Of a stretch of DNA of 64,000 nucleotides, positions 24,378 to 32,870 are shown piece after piece. The position numbers were made by a program, and so were the translations under genes. The notes below the pieces were generated by a model. The model was not told where the DNA came from, ran no database searches, and saw only the letters and a program-made list of their open reading frames with translations. The first letter of the stretch is position 1, and each line of letters opens with the position of its first letter. The DNA comes from Bin87 sp026710825 (GTDB lineage Bacteria; Chloroflexota; Dehalococcoidia; Lucifugimonadales; UBA3495): contig OZ247427.1 in assembly GCA_965232815.1 (NCBI GenBank), positions 1,922,001 to 1,986,000 of the forward strand, given 5' to 3'.

Positions 24378-25802
24378 GTGGCAGAGTTGATTGAGCTGCC
24401 CCACGTCGGCGAGAGCGTCGTTGAGGGCACCATCGGGAAGTGGCTGAAGCAGCCAGGAGACCGGGTCGAACGGTATGACCTGTTGGTGGAAGTGATAACC
24501 GACAAGGTGACCATGGAGATCCCCTCACCGGTGACTGGTGAACTGCTCCGGATCATCGCCCAGGAGGGCGAAACAGTGCCCATGGGCTCGCCCATCGCAG
24601 AGGTGGAAACCCAGGGCGGACAACCAACGGCCTCGGCGACACACGCTGCAACTGCTCCAGCCCCCTCTGCCAACGTGTCGGCCATACCCGCTCCGTCGCC
24701 CGCTCGGGAACCCGGGACGCCGTCTTCGGTTCCGATGGCTTACTTGATCGACGCTCAGCCCGTCGGTCCCACCGGCGGTTCCGCGTTGGAAGCGCGCTCT
24801 GAAACTGAGGAACCCGGAGCGCCGCCGCTAACCCCCACGGCGGTACGGGTCGAAACGATGGATCCCGTCTCCGCCCCTGGACGCGCCAACGGCCAAAAGG
24901 GGCCCAATCGCCTGTCGCCCGCGGTGCGACGCTTGGCTCGAGAGCATAACATCGACGTGGACAGCATCGTTGGCACCGGGATGGGTGGGCGCGTAACCCG
25001 TAACGACGTGCTGGCCTTCCTGGACGCCGGTGCGGCAACGGTTCCGCCAACGCCTGTCGCTCCGCCAGCAGCGCCCGTAGCGGCGCCTGTCAGCAGGGAC
25101 GGAGCCGACGAAGAGCGGGTCCCGTTGACCCCCATTCGCCGCATGATTGCTGACGCAATGGCGCGCTCCGTCCGCGAGATTCCGCACGCGTGGAGCATGG
25201 TCGAGGTGGACATCTCGAACTTGGTGGCGCTGCGCAATCGGGAACGGGACGCATTCCGGCAGCGCGAGGGCATCAACCTGACCTACCTGCCCTTTGCTCT
25301 GAAAGCCGTCGCCGGCGCACTGAAGGATAACCCCACTTTGAACGCGTCCTGGGCCGAGGACTGCGTTGTGCTGAAGCGACGAATCAACCTGGGGATCGCC
25401 GTGGCAGCCCCATCGGGTTTGGTCGTGCCCGTGATCCACGACGCCGACCGCCTGAGCATCGCGGGATTGGCCCACGCCGTGGACGATTTGTCCAACCGTG
25501 CGCGCGCCGGCAGCCTGCGTCTGGAAGACGTCCAGAACGGCACATTCACGGTGAATAACACGGGCGCGTTGGGCAGTGTCCTGGGCGGACCCATCATCAA
25601 TCACCCCCAGGCTGCCATCATGACCACGGAAGCGGCCGGGCAACGTCCCGTAGTCATCAACGATGCCATTGCAATCCGGTGGATGATGAACCTTTGCATG
25701 TCTTTCGACCACCGGATCAACGACGGAGCCGAGGCCGGGGCTTTCCTGCAATCGGTGAAGAGTCGCCTGGAAGCGTTCGATGGCGACACTCCCATCTATT
25801 AG
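24378..25802 (+). CDS. bkdB: Dihydrolipoamide acyltransferase E2 component
   Basis: 474-residue E2 core of the complex. Domains: lipoyl domain 1-78 with lipoyl-lysine in 'ITDKVTMEIPSP'; a long Ala/Pro linker; peripheral subunit-binding domain about 173-212 ('LSPAVRRLAREHNIDVDSI', 'GTGMGGRVTRNDV'); Ala/Pro linker; catalytic acyltransferase domain about 250-474 with 'SFDHRINDG' (active-site His, Asp). Only one lipoyl domain, as usual for BkdB. GTG start at 24378 with GAGG upstream. No E3 gene is in the window, so the shared lpd must lie elsewhere. Confidence 0.93.
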   Translation: MAELIELPHVGESVVEGTIGKWLKQPGDRVERYDLLVEVITDKVTMEIPSPVTGELLRIIAQEGETVPMGSPIAEVETQGGQPTASATHAATAPAPSANVSAIPAPSPAREPGTPSSVPMAYLIDAQPVGPTGGSALEARSETEEPGAPPLTPTAVRVETMDPVSAPGRANGQKGPNRLSPAVRRLAREHNIDVDSIVGTGMGGRVTRNDVLAFLDAGAATVPPTPVAPPAAPVAAPVSRDGADEERVPLTPIRRMIADAMARSVREIPHAWSMVEVDISNLVALRNRERDAFRQREGINLTYLPFALKAVAGALKDNPTLNASWAEDCVVLKRRINLGIAVAAPSGLVVPVIHDADRLSIAGLAHAVDDLSNRARAGSLRLEDVQNGTFTVNNTGALGSVLGGPIINHPQAAIMTTEAAGQRPVVINDAIAIRWMMNLCMSFDHRINDGAEAGAFLQSVKSRLEAFDGDTPIY

Positions 25803-26487
25803 CGATCGTACTGCGCTCGACCCCGGCGCCTGCCGGATCATCAGGGCTGGATTGGTTCCGTACCGGGCGGCGTGGGAGCGCCAGGTTGAGATTGCCCAGC
25901 ACGTGCGGGACGGTTCGTCTCCGGAAACCCTCCTGTTGCTGGAGCACCCCCACACCTACACTAGGGGCAGGTTGGCGCCCGATAGCGACCTGCTGGAGCA
26001 CCCGCAATCGCTTGCCGCCCGAGGCATAGATGTGGTGGAAACGGACCGCGGCGGGTTGATCACATATCACGGCCCCGGCCAGTTGGTGGCTTATCCCATC
26101 GTACGACTCAAAGGACGCGGCGGCCCGCACTGGTATGTCCGGACGTTGGAGCAGGTGATAATCCAAAGCCTGGCGCATTTTGGACTGGTGGCGGCCACAG
26201 TTGACGGCCTGACCGGAGTTTGGACCGAGGACGGGCGACGCAAGGTTGCCGCCATAGGTGTGAAAATATCCGGCGGTGTGGCCTACCACGGTTTTGCCAT
26301 CAATGTCGATCCCGATCTGCGGATGTTCGACAATATCGTGCCGTGTGGCATCGCGGATCGGGAGGTCACGTCGTTGGCCGCCGAGTTGGACCACCTACCG
26401 TCCATGAACGCCGTGGCCAACATCGTCGGAACGCGTTTCTGCCAGGATTTTGGACTCCTGCCGAGGTGGTATCCGGATGAGGTATGA
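25780..26487 (+). CDS. lipB: Octanoyl-[acyl carrier protein] transferase LipB
   Basis: Transfers octanoate from ACP to lipoyl domains, the first step of lipoate synthesis. 235 residues with 'TDRGGLITYHGPGQLVAYP' (RGG-x2-T-x-HGPGQ), 'AAIGVKISGGVAYHGFAINV' containing the catalytic Lys, and 'FDNIVPCGIADREVTSL' with the acyl-accepting Cys. Overlaps the E2 gene by 23 bases, an arrangement that supplies the cofactor for the complex encoded immediately upstream. lipA is not seen in the window. Confidence 0.95.
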   Translation: MATLPSISDRTALDPGACRIIRAGLVPYRAAWERQVEIAQHVRDGSSPETLLLLEHPHTYTRGRLAPDSDLLEHPQSLAARGIDVVETDRGGLITYHGPGQLVAYPIVRLKGRGGPHWYVRTLEQVIIQSLAHFGLVAATVDGLTGVWTEDGRRKVAAIGVKISGGVAYHGFAINVDPDLRMFDNIVPCGIADREVTSLAAELDHLPSMNAVANIVGTRFCQDFGLLPRWYPDEV

Positions 26488-28024
26488 CGTTGTCCTCGTC
26501 GGAGGCGGATCGGCTGGCTGCGCGCTTGCGACGCGCCTGTCGGAAGATCCCCGCAGATCGGTCCTCTTGTTGGAGGCTGGCCCCGATTTCACCGATTTCG
26601 AGCATTGGCCGGCGGAACTCAGGGACGAAACCAGCCAGCAGGCATCTACCCCCGGCGGCCCATACAACTGGTCTTACCAGGCGACCGGCACGGCGGAACA
26701 GGAACGGCCCATGGAGATTGCCCGGGGCCGTGCCATCGGCGGCTCTGGGTCTGTGAATGGGCAGGTTTTCCTGCGTGGTCTACCGGAGGACTACGACGGA
26801 TGGGCGGCCGCCGGCAACGCCGCATGGTCCTATGAAAATGTGCTCCCATCTTTCCGGCGCCTCGAATCCGACGCCGATGTGCACGACGACTTTCACGGCG
26901 GCGACGGCCCGATACCGGTGTTGCGCGCGTCCCGCGAAACCTGGCATCCATTCCAGCAGGCCTTCGTGGACACCTGCGTTGCCATGGGTTACCCCGCCGA
27001 CGTAGACATGAACCACCCTGAGTCCGGTGGAGTTGGCGCAGCGCCCATGAACAACCCCGCCGGCATCCGCATGAGCTGTGCCCTGGCACACCTGTCTACC
27101 GCGCGCCATCGGTTGAACCTGACGGTGCGCGGCAATGTAACCGCTCTGCGCGTGCTGTTCGATGGGAATACTGCCGTCGGCGTGGAGGCCGAGAGCGGTG
27201 GCGAGACTTTCCAGGTTCGCGGGAGCGAAATAGTCATTAGCTGCAGTGGCATCGCGTCTCCCCAGTTGCTGATGCTCTCCGGTGTCGGCCCGGCCGACCG
27301 CTTGCGAGATCTGGGCATCCCCGTCATCTGCGACCTGCCCGGCGTGGGGCAGAACCTGCGCGACCACCCCTTGGTCTACGTGGACTCTGCATTGAACGCG
27401 GACTATGCCGACGTCGATTTCAACGGCTCCCGGATCCAGACGATGTTGCGCTACACGACCGCGGGTTCAGCGTCTCGGAACGATATGCAGCTGTACGTGA
27501 ACAACGTAGCGTCAGGTCCGAGTCCCCTCGGCAGTGGACCCGGCACGGATCGGGCCATGCTGAGGATGACCTGCATCCTGCAACAGGCGGAAAGCGCCGG
27601 CGAATTGCGCCTCGTTTCGGCCGACCCGCACGACAAACCGCACATAGATTACCGCTACCTGAGGAGCGAGCGAGATCGACAACGGTTGAGAGAGGCCGTG
27701 CGGCTGTGTCGCGACATACTGTCGCGACCCGCGTTTTCTGACATCGCCGGTTCGGCGGTTTCGCCCACCGAAAGCGAATTGGCGGATGACGGCGCGTTGG
27801 ACGCCTGGCTGCTGCGCAACGTATTCACCACGTTCCACACGTCCGGCTCGTGCAAGATGGGTCCGTCGACCGATCCTACGGCGGTGGTGGATCAATACTG
27901 CCGGGTGCACGGCGTCAACAACCTGCGGGTGGTCGACATTTCGATCTGCCCGGACGTGGTCAGAGCTAACACCAATGCCACGGCGGTAATGATCGGCGAA
28001 CGCGCCGCCGAGTTCTTTGCGTAA
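26477..28024 (+). CDS. GMC-family FAD-dependent oxidoreductase
   Basis: 515-residue complete GMC flavoprotein. N-terminal FAD dinucleotide fold 'DVVLVGGGSAGCALATRL' (3-20), 'LLLEAGP', signature 1 'GGSGSVNGQVFLRGLPEDY', signature 2 'GIASPQLLMLSGVGP', 'LPGVGQNLRDHP' and C-terminal 'FHTSGSCKMGP' with the active-site His. The ATG at 26477 overlaps the lipB end and has GAGGTGG upstream. A paralogue of the truncated gene at the window start. No signal peptide. Substrate unknown; choline-dehydrogenase-like annotations are common for this group but not specific. Confidence 0.92.
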   Translation: MRYDVVLVGGGSAGCALATRLSEDPRRSVLLLEAGPDFTDFEHWPAELRDETSQQASTPGGPYNWSYQATGTAEQERPMEIARGRAIGGSGSVNGQVFLRGLPEDYDGWAAAGNAAWSYENVLPSFRRLESDADVHDDFHGGDGPIPVLRASRETWHPFQQAFVDTCVAMGYPADVDMNHPESGGVGAAPMNNPAGIRMSCALAHLSTARHRLNLTVRGNVTALRVLFDGNTAVGVEAESGGETFQVRGSEIVISCSGIASPQLLMLSGVGPADRLRDLGIPVICDLPGVGQNLRDHPLVYVDSALNADYADVDFNGSRIQTMLRYTTAGSASRNDMQLYVNNVASGPSPLGSGPGTDRAMLRMTCILQQAESAGELRLVSADPHDKPHIDYRYLRSERDRQRLREAVRLCRDILSRPAFSDIAGSAVSPTESELADDGALDAWLLRNVFTTFHTSGSCKMGPSTDPTAVVDQYCRVHGVNNLRVVDISICPDVVRANTNATAVMIGERAAEFFA

Positions 28025-28030
28025 ACCGCC

Positions 28031-28058
28031 CCGCTCATCCTGAGCTTGTCGAAGGATG
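28031..28058. repeat. Family B-related repeat
   Basis: CCGCTCATCC...GGATG with core TGAGCTTGTCGAA; CATCC (28036-28040) pairs with GGATG (28054-28058). It follows the GMC stop by a few bases. Confidence 0.7.
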
Positions 28059-28124
28059 CATCCGCAACGCCCACGCTATAATTGCGCGTCAAACTCACGC
28101 CCACACCGCCCCGGAGATTGTCCG

Positions 28125-29309
28125 ATGCCGATATCCGAATACGTCAGTCGCTCAATGGAAGAAGGCGGATGGATCCGCCGCATGTTTGAGGTGGGCATCG
28201 CCCTCAAGGCCCAGTACGGCGAGGAGAACGTGTTCGACCTTTCGCTGGGCAACCCCATCATGGAGCCGCCTGACGAGTTCCACGCCGAACTGCTCCGTAT
28301 CGCCAGCGCGCCAACCCCCGGAATGCACCGCTACATGCCCAACGCGGGCTACCCCGAAACCCGGCAGGCTGTGGCCGACACCCTTTCCGGCGAAACTGGT
28401 CTGTCCTTTGGAGTCGGCGACATCATCATGACATGCGGCGCTGCGGGCGCGGCCAACGTCTTCCTCCGCGCGATCCTGAACCCTGGGGACGAAGTGGTCA
28501 TACTGTCGCCGTTTTTCGGCGAATACACCTACTACATCCAGAACCATCAGGGCGTGCCGATCATCGTGCCGACCGACGCCGAGTTCGGGCTGGACCTGGA
28601 CGCGATTGACGCCGCCATTACCTCCCGGACTCGCGCGGTGATGCTCAACTCGCCCAATAACCCGTCAGGCGTGGTCTATCCGGACGAGGATGTGGCCATG
28701 CTGGCTGACATTCTGCGCAAGGCCGAGCAGCGGTTCGGCTCGGAGATCTTCATAATCAGCGACGAGCCGTACCGGCGCATCATCTATGACGGGCTGGTCT
28801 ATCCGCAGGTCTTCCCGCATTACGAGCGGACCATCGTGGTCAACTCCCACGCCAAGGATCTTGGTCTGCCGGGCGAGCGGATTGGCCACATCGCGGTGCA
28901 CCCCGACTACGCCGGCAAGGCGGAGTTGATGGACGGCCTGGTTTTCTGCAACCGGGTGCTGGGATTCGTGAACGCGCCGGCTCTGATGCAGCACGTGGTC
29001 AGGGCCGTTCAGGATGCCTCGGTGGACGTGGGCGAATATCAGCGCAAGCGCGATTTTCTATACGACAGCCTTACCGGTATGGGTTACTCGGTCGTCAAAC
29101 CGCAGGGGGCATTCTACCTGTTCCCTCGCTCGCCCCTGGAAGATGACGAAGCGTTTGTAGCAGCCCTGCAGGAGTACAACGTTCTGGTGGTGCCGGGCAA
29201 GGGTTTCGGAACGCCCGGACACTTCCGCATTTCGTATTGCCTGGACGACCGGGTCCTGGAGGGTTCTATGGACGGGTTCGCTCGCGCCGCGGAGCAGTAC
29301 CTCCGCTAA
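28125..29309 (+). CDS. PLP-dependent aminotransferase class I/II
   Basis: 394-residue fold-type I aminotransferase. 'MLNSPNNPSGVVYP' (substrate/PLP Asn), 'IISDEPYRRIIYDG' (PLP ring Asp and Tyr) and 'VVNSHAKDLGLPGERIGHIAV' region with the Schiff-base lysine in 'HAKDLGLPG'; C-terminal 'FRISYCL' has the carboxylate-binding Arg. Start at ATG 28125 with GGAG upstream; the longer reading is not supported. Likely transfers amino groups between an amino acid and 2-oxoglutarate; the exact amino acid (aspartate, branched-chain or aromatic) is not decided. Confidence 0.88.
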   Translation: MPISEYVSRSMEEGGWIRRMFEVGIALKAQYGEENVFDLSLGNPIMEPPDEFHAELLRIASAPTPGMHRYMPNAGYPETRQAVADTLSGETGLSFGVGDIIMTCGAAGAANVFLRAILNPGDEVVILSPFFGEYTYYIQNHQGVPIIVPTDAEFGLDLDAIDAAITSRTRAVMLNSPNNPSGVVYPDEDVAMLADILRKAEQRFGSEIFIISDEPYRRIIYDGLVYPQVFPHYERTIVVNSHAKDLGLPGERIGHIAVHPDYAGKAELMDGLVFCNRVLGFVNAPALMQHVVRAVQDASVDVGEYQRKRDFLYDSLTGMGYSVVKPQGAFYLFPRSPLEDDEAFVAALQEYNVLVVPGKGFGTPGHFRISYCLDDRVLEGSMDGFARAAEQYLR

Positions 29310-29345
29310 CCTCCCGTCCGTCCCACCGAACCGCGGCGGGATCGG

Positions 29346-30479
29346 CTAGGGCCAGTTGCTATTGGCCTCGCGAGACGGCAGCCGAACTGTAGCGTTGCCC
29401 CGGGTCGTTACCTGTTGGCGCTGGTTCTCTCCCCAGATGTCCATATCCACCAGGTACTCGCCATCCTCGACCCGCTTGCCGGTGATTTTGCCCTTGCACC
29501 AGGTGGTGTCGCCGACGACATTGAATCGACGGAGCTCCACGTGCATGGCCTTGAGGAAACCGTCGTCGCCCATCCAGTTGGTGAGCAGGTGTCCCATCCA
29601 GCAGCACCGTTGGCATCCGTAGTCGTACGCTCCGGGCAGGCCCGCTGACTCCGCAGCCTCCTGGATGTCGTGGACTCGGATGATGGCCTCCTGTGCGCCG
29701 GTATTCGGGTCGGTGAAACCCCACGAAGGGTGCCGCAGCATCTCCTGCAGCTGAATCCCGTGGCTGATGCCTCCGATGCAGCCGGCGACAAAGGCGGTGA
29801 TATCACCGTGGCTGAGCGGTCCCTTGACCACTGGGGTCAGTTCATCGCCTATGCTCACGTCCTCGAACCAGCGGGGGTTGCTGCCGCGAATCTCCTCGTT
29901 GAGCACGGCCTGGTGAATAGTTTCCAGCTCTTCGCGAGAATACTGGTAGGGTTCAAAGGTGTATTTTTGACGTTCGCGAGCCGCGCTCCGTTCGGCCCGG
30001 ATCTGCCACCCTTTGGTCTTGGCGATAGCCTCGCCGCGCTGGTTGTAGTAGTGCGTGACGCTGGATTGGATGACGATACGTCCGGCGAATTCGCTCTCCT
30101 TTTCCTCAAGCCCGGTGAACTGCTCCTGGACGCTGATCTGATCGTCCAGGTAGATGGGCCGATACCATTCCCAGTCGTTGCCCGCGTGGAATCCATGCAC
30201 GCCGGGCAAGCCGCCGGTGCGGCCGGAACACCAGTAGACGCTGTACAGGAAGCACGGCGGCGCGATGATGGTGCCGAACTTGGAGGTCTGCGCGTATGAC
30301 CGGTCCCAATAGAGCGGGTTGGTGTCGCCGATGCCCTGGCAGAAATGGCGAATGGCGCTGCGGGATGCCTCCTCGTTGAACAGGCCGACTCCATATTGGC
30401 GTGGCCTGTTGAAACTGCCCACTCGGTTCCGTAGCCGTTGGAGTCCTTCTTCAGTGATTCTGCCAGATTCCAGCACCAT
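29346..30479 (-). CDS. MaoC-like / FAS1-like dehydratase domain protein
   Basis: 377 residues holding two hot-dog-fold halves. N half (about 20-170) has 'AIRHFCQGIGDTNPLYWDRSYA', the hydratase-type signature, and 'GTIIAPPCFLYSVYW'; C half (about 205-375) has 'VSIGDELTPVVKGPLSHGDI' and 'MGHLLTNWMGDDGFL'. This double hot-dog arrangement occurs in (R)-specific enoyl-CoA hydratases and mesaconyl/methylfumaryl-type dehydratases. It is the last gene of the leftward operon with sat and an enoyl-CoA hydratase, 53 bp after sat. Several cysteines ('YGCQRCCWMG') are unusual. Substrate unknown. Confidence 0.8.
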   Translation of the reverse strand: MVLESGRITEEGLQRLRNRVGSFNRPRQYGVGLFNEEASRSAIRHFCQGIGDTNPLYWDRSYAQTSKFGTIIAPPCFLYSVYWCSGRTGGLPGVHGFHAGNDWEWYRPIYLDDQISVQEQFTGLEEKESEFAGRIVIQSSVTHYYNQRGEAIAKTKGWQIRAERSAARERQKYTFEPYQYSREELETIHQAVLNEEIRGSNPRWFEDVSIGDELTPVVKGPLSHGDITAFVAGCIGGISHGIQLQEMLRHPSWGFTDPNTGAQEAIIRVHDIQEAAESAGLPGAYDYGCQRCCWMGHLLTNWMGDDGFLKAMHVELRRFNVVGDTTWCKGKITGKRVEDGEYLVDMDIWGENQRQQVTTRGNATVRLPSREANSNWP

Positions 30480-30532
30480 AGCGTGGTTCCTCCCAAGTGT
30501 TTCCTGGCAGCAGATTATAGCCTACGTTCAGG

Positions 30533-31774
30533 TCAGGCCGGAGCTGGCGGAATCGTGAGAACTGGCGTGCGATCGCTCAGATATTGCTCGGTCACGAATG
30601 GGGAGCCAAAGCCGTACTCGTCGGCGCACTGGCGTACCAGGGACAACGTTTCGGCCCGCAGTGTCTGGGGCGCGGGTTCCGCCCCGCCATCGATGATGCT
30701 GCGTATCAGCCGGCCGGCCAGATCCTGTTTGGTGTCGGGGTGCCCACAGATCCCCTCGTAGGCCACGCCTCCACACGTCGGGCAATACCACCATTCCAAC
30801 GTCAGAACCGAGCGAATCCCGAGATCGGGCAGGTCGTCGAAAATTTCGTGGGCGGCGTAGCGACCGTAGTAGTCCCCGACCCCGGCATGGTCGCGACCAA
30901 ACATGTGGTGGGTGCAGCCCAGGTTCTTGCGCACGAGGGCGTGGAACACGGCTTCCCTCGGGCCAGCGTACCTCATGTCCCATAACAACGCGGTGGTCCG
31001 GTGTATCTCATCGAGGAAGAAACCATGAGTCCGCAGATTTTCATGGGTCAGGACGATGGCCTCGTCGATGTAGTCTCCAACTTTCTTTTCGCCGATGACC
31101 GCGCTGACCAGGACGCCGTCGGCCTGCGCCTCCATGAACGCGCCCTTCATCAGGTATTCGTGCCCCGAGTGCGGGACATTGCGAGTCTGGTGGGCCACCG
31201 CCCGCTGCCATCCCAACTCGTCGAGCTCAGAACGAAGCTGGGCCGGAGTTCGCCAGTAGCGGTCGAATGGCGGGCTGATAACCGGTTCACAAACCAGCGT
31301 AATGTCGCCGGCGACGAAACGGTTGGCATAGTTCAGAGTGCGCTGCACCCCCGGGTGGTCCGGATCGGTTGTCCCGTACACTTTCCCCGCGAGATCGTTT
31401 AGATCGGCAGCGAATATCTCGGTGACATCGAGGGTAGCCAACGGGTTGCCCTGGTGGGTGAGCAGGATAGAATCGCCGGCGGCAACGCCCGCCTGCGTCA
31501 ACTCTGTGTCTGGGACGTCGAGAACGATGGGTATCGGCCACACGTAGCCGCTGGCAAGGCGCATGTTGTCGGCCACCGACGCCACGTCAGCGCTGCCCAT
31601 GAACCCGGTCAGTGGCGAGAAAAACCCATAGGCGAGGTTGACGCACTCGTGGGCGATCTGCTCGCGAACCTCGATTGTTGGCAAACCTGCGACATCGCCG
31701 GCGGAACGCAAAGGTTGTACGCGCTGGACCAGCGTCCCTCCGTGGGGTGAAAGGCCATTGTCGACGGAGGTCAT
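30533..31774 (-). CDS. sat: Sulfate adenylyltransferase (homomeric, dissimilatory-type)
   Basis: Interconverts ATP + sulfate and APS + pyrophosphate in the cytoplasm. 413 residues with 'HQTRNVPHSGHEYL' (QTRN and HxxH), 'GRDHAGVGDYYGRYAA' and a C-x2-C-x8-C-x2-H zinc-type cluster 'CPTCGGVAYEGICGH' found in dissimilatory and thermophile ATP sulfurylases. No APS kinase domain is fused. The gene sits between an enoyl-CoA hydratase and a MaoC-like gene, with no aprAB, cysC or cysH in the window. It could assimilate sulfate or run in reverse to yield ATP from APS; direction is not shown by sequence. Confidence 0.93.
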   Translation of the reverse strand: MTSVDNGLSPHGGTLVQRVQPLRSAGDVAGLPTIEVREQIAHECVNLAYGFFSPLTGFMGSADVASVADNMRLASGYVWPIPIVLDVPDTELTQAGVAAGDSILLTHQGNPLATLDVTEIFAADLNDLAGKVYGTTDPDHPGVQRTLNYANRFVAGDITLVCEPVISPPFDRYWRTPAQLRSELDELGWQRAVAHQTRNVPHSGHEYLMKGAFMEAQADGVLVSAVIGEKKVGDYIDEAIVLTHENLRTHGFFLDEIHRTTALLWDMRYAGPREAVFHALVRKNLGCTHHMFGRDHAGVGDYYGRYAAHEIFDDLPDLGIRSVLTLEWWYCPTCGGVAYEGICGHPDTKQDLAGRLIRSIIDGGAEPAPQTLRAETLSLVRQCADEYGFGSPFVTEQYLSDRTPVLTIPPAPA

Positions 31775-31814
31775 TTACTGCTATCGCCCCTGAGTTGTGG
31801 GTAGGCGCCGCCGT

Positions 31815-32639
31815 TTAGTGGTCCTGGTATTGTGCGTCCCGCTTTTCCCGGAATGCCGCCACACCTTCGATGTGATCACGCGACGTGAGGGTGATGGTCT
31901 CACCGGCGGCTGCCATTTTCATCGCGGTTTCCAGGTCGAATTCCAGACCCTTGTACAGCATGAGCTTGGACAGGCGAATAGCGATGGGCGGGCCGGCGGC
32001 GATGCGTTCGGCCATTGCCATCGTCGTAGCTTCCAATTCGTCCTCTGGGACCAGGCGGTTCAGAAACCCAAGGCGATATGCCTCTTCCGCTTCCAGGAAA
32101 TCGCCGGTGAACAGCATTTCAGCGGCGCGCCCCAGGCTGCCCAGCGTGCGTGGATACAGCCAGGTGCCGCCGAACCCGGGAAAGAGCCCAATGCGCACGT
32201 AGGCTGACATAAAGCGCGAACGCGGAGTCCCAATTCGGATGTCGCATGCGCAGGCAAGATCAAGGCCAGCCCCGGTTGCGACGCCGTTGACCATGGCTAT
32301 AACCGGTTTTTCGCATCGCTGGACGCCCAGGATCATCTCCTGAGCCAACCGGAAGCTGCGGCGAACTTCGTCCGCATTGCCCGAAGTCCAACCTTCGCCG
32401 GAACCGTCGTCTGACCCGCCGAGGTTGTTCAGGTCGCCTCCCGCGCAAAAGGCCCTGCCTGCTCCGGTGATGACCACCACCCGAACGTTGGGGTCGGAAT
32501 CCGCCTTTGCTACCGCGTCGGCGATTTCGATCTGCATCTGGTCGTTCAGCGCGTTGAGGCGGTCCGGACGGTTCAGGGTGACGCGAGCAACTCCGGCATC
32601 GGAGTCGCAATCGTAGAGGACGAATTCGTAATCGGTCAT
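31815..32639 (-). CDS. Enoyl-CoA hydratase/isomerase family protein
   Basis: 274-residue crotonase. 'GAGRAFCAGGDLNNLG' (oxyanion hole) and 'VNGVATGAGLDLACACDIRI' with 'IGLFPGFGGTWLYPR' are classic. The first catalytic Glu position is occupied by the A-G-L-D segment and the second by 'FPGFGG', where Glu is often absent in isomerase/ligase-like members; so hydratase activity is not certain. The ATG at 32639 has AGGA upstream. First gene of the leftward operon with sat 40 bp downstream. Confidence 0.88.
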   Translation of the reverse strand: MTDYEFVLYDCDSDAGVARVTLNRPDRLNALNDQMQIEIADAVAKADSDPNVRVVVITGAGRAFCAGGDLNNLGGSDDGSGEGWTSGNADEVRRSFRLAQEMILGVQRCEKPVIAMVNGVATGAGLDLACACDIRIGTPRSRFMSAYVRIGLFPGFGGTWLYPRTLGSLGRAAEMLFTGDFLEAEEAYRLGFLNRLVPEDELEATTMAMAERIAAGPPIAIRLSKLMLYKGLEFDLETAMKMAAAGETITLTSRDHIEGVAAFREKRDAQYQDH

Positions 32640-32696
32640 TGACAGTATTCCTGCAAACGGGATGCGGCAGAAAATTATAGCACGCAATGGGCAGTC

Positions 32697-32723
32697 ATCA
32701 CGGTGTGGTGATTAGGCTATAAT
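32697..32723 (+). promoter_or_regulatory. Possible promoter with overlapping inverted repeat
   Basis: TATAAT at 32718-32723 is preceded by ATCAC-N6-GTGAT (32697-32712), a dyad placed where a repressor or activator would act. It precedes the NYN gene by about 150 bp. No good -35 box. Confidence 0.35.
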
Positions 32724-32870
32724 GCGCCCCGAACAGTGCCCGCCATACGACGAGTTCTGACGATAATTGGGAATTATCCGTCGCCCGCATTGGGCGAATA
32801 AACCAAAATAGGACATTCATCAAAGGGAATACATAACCCGGAGGCCACGGATACGATTGGAGGTACCACA

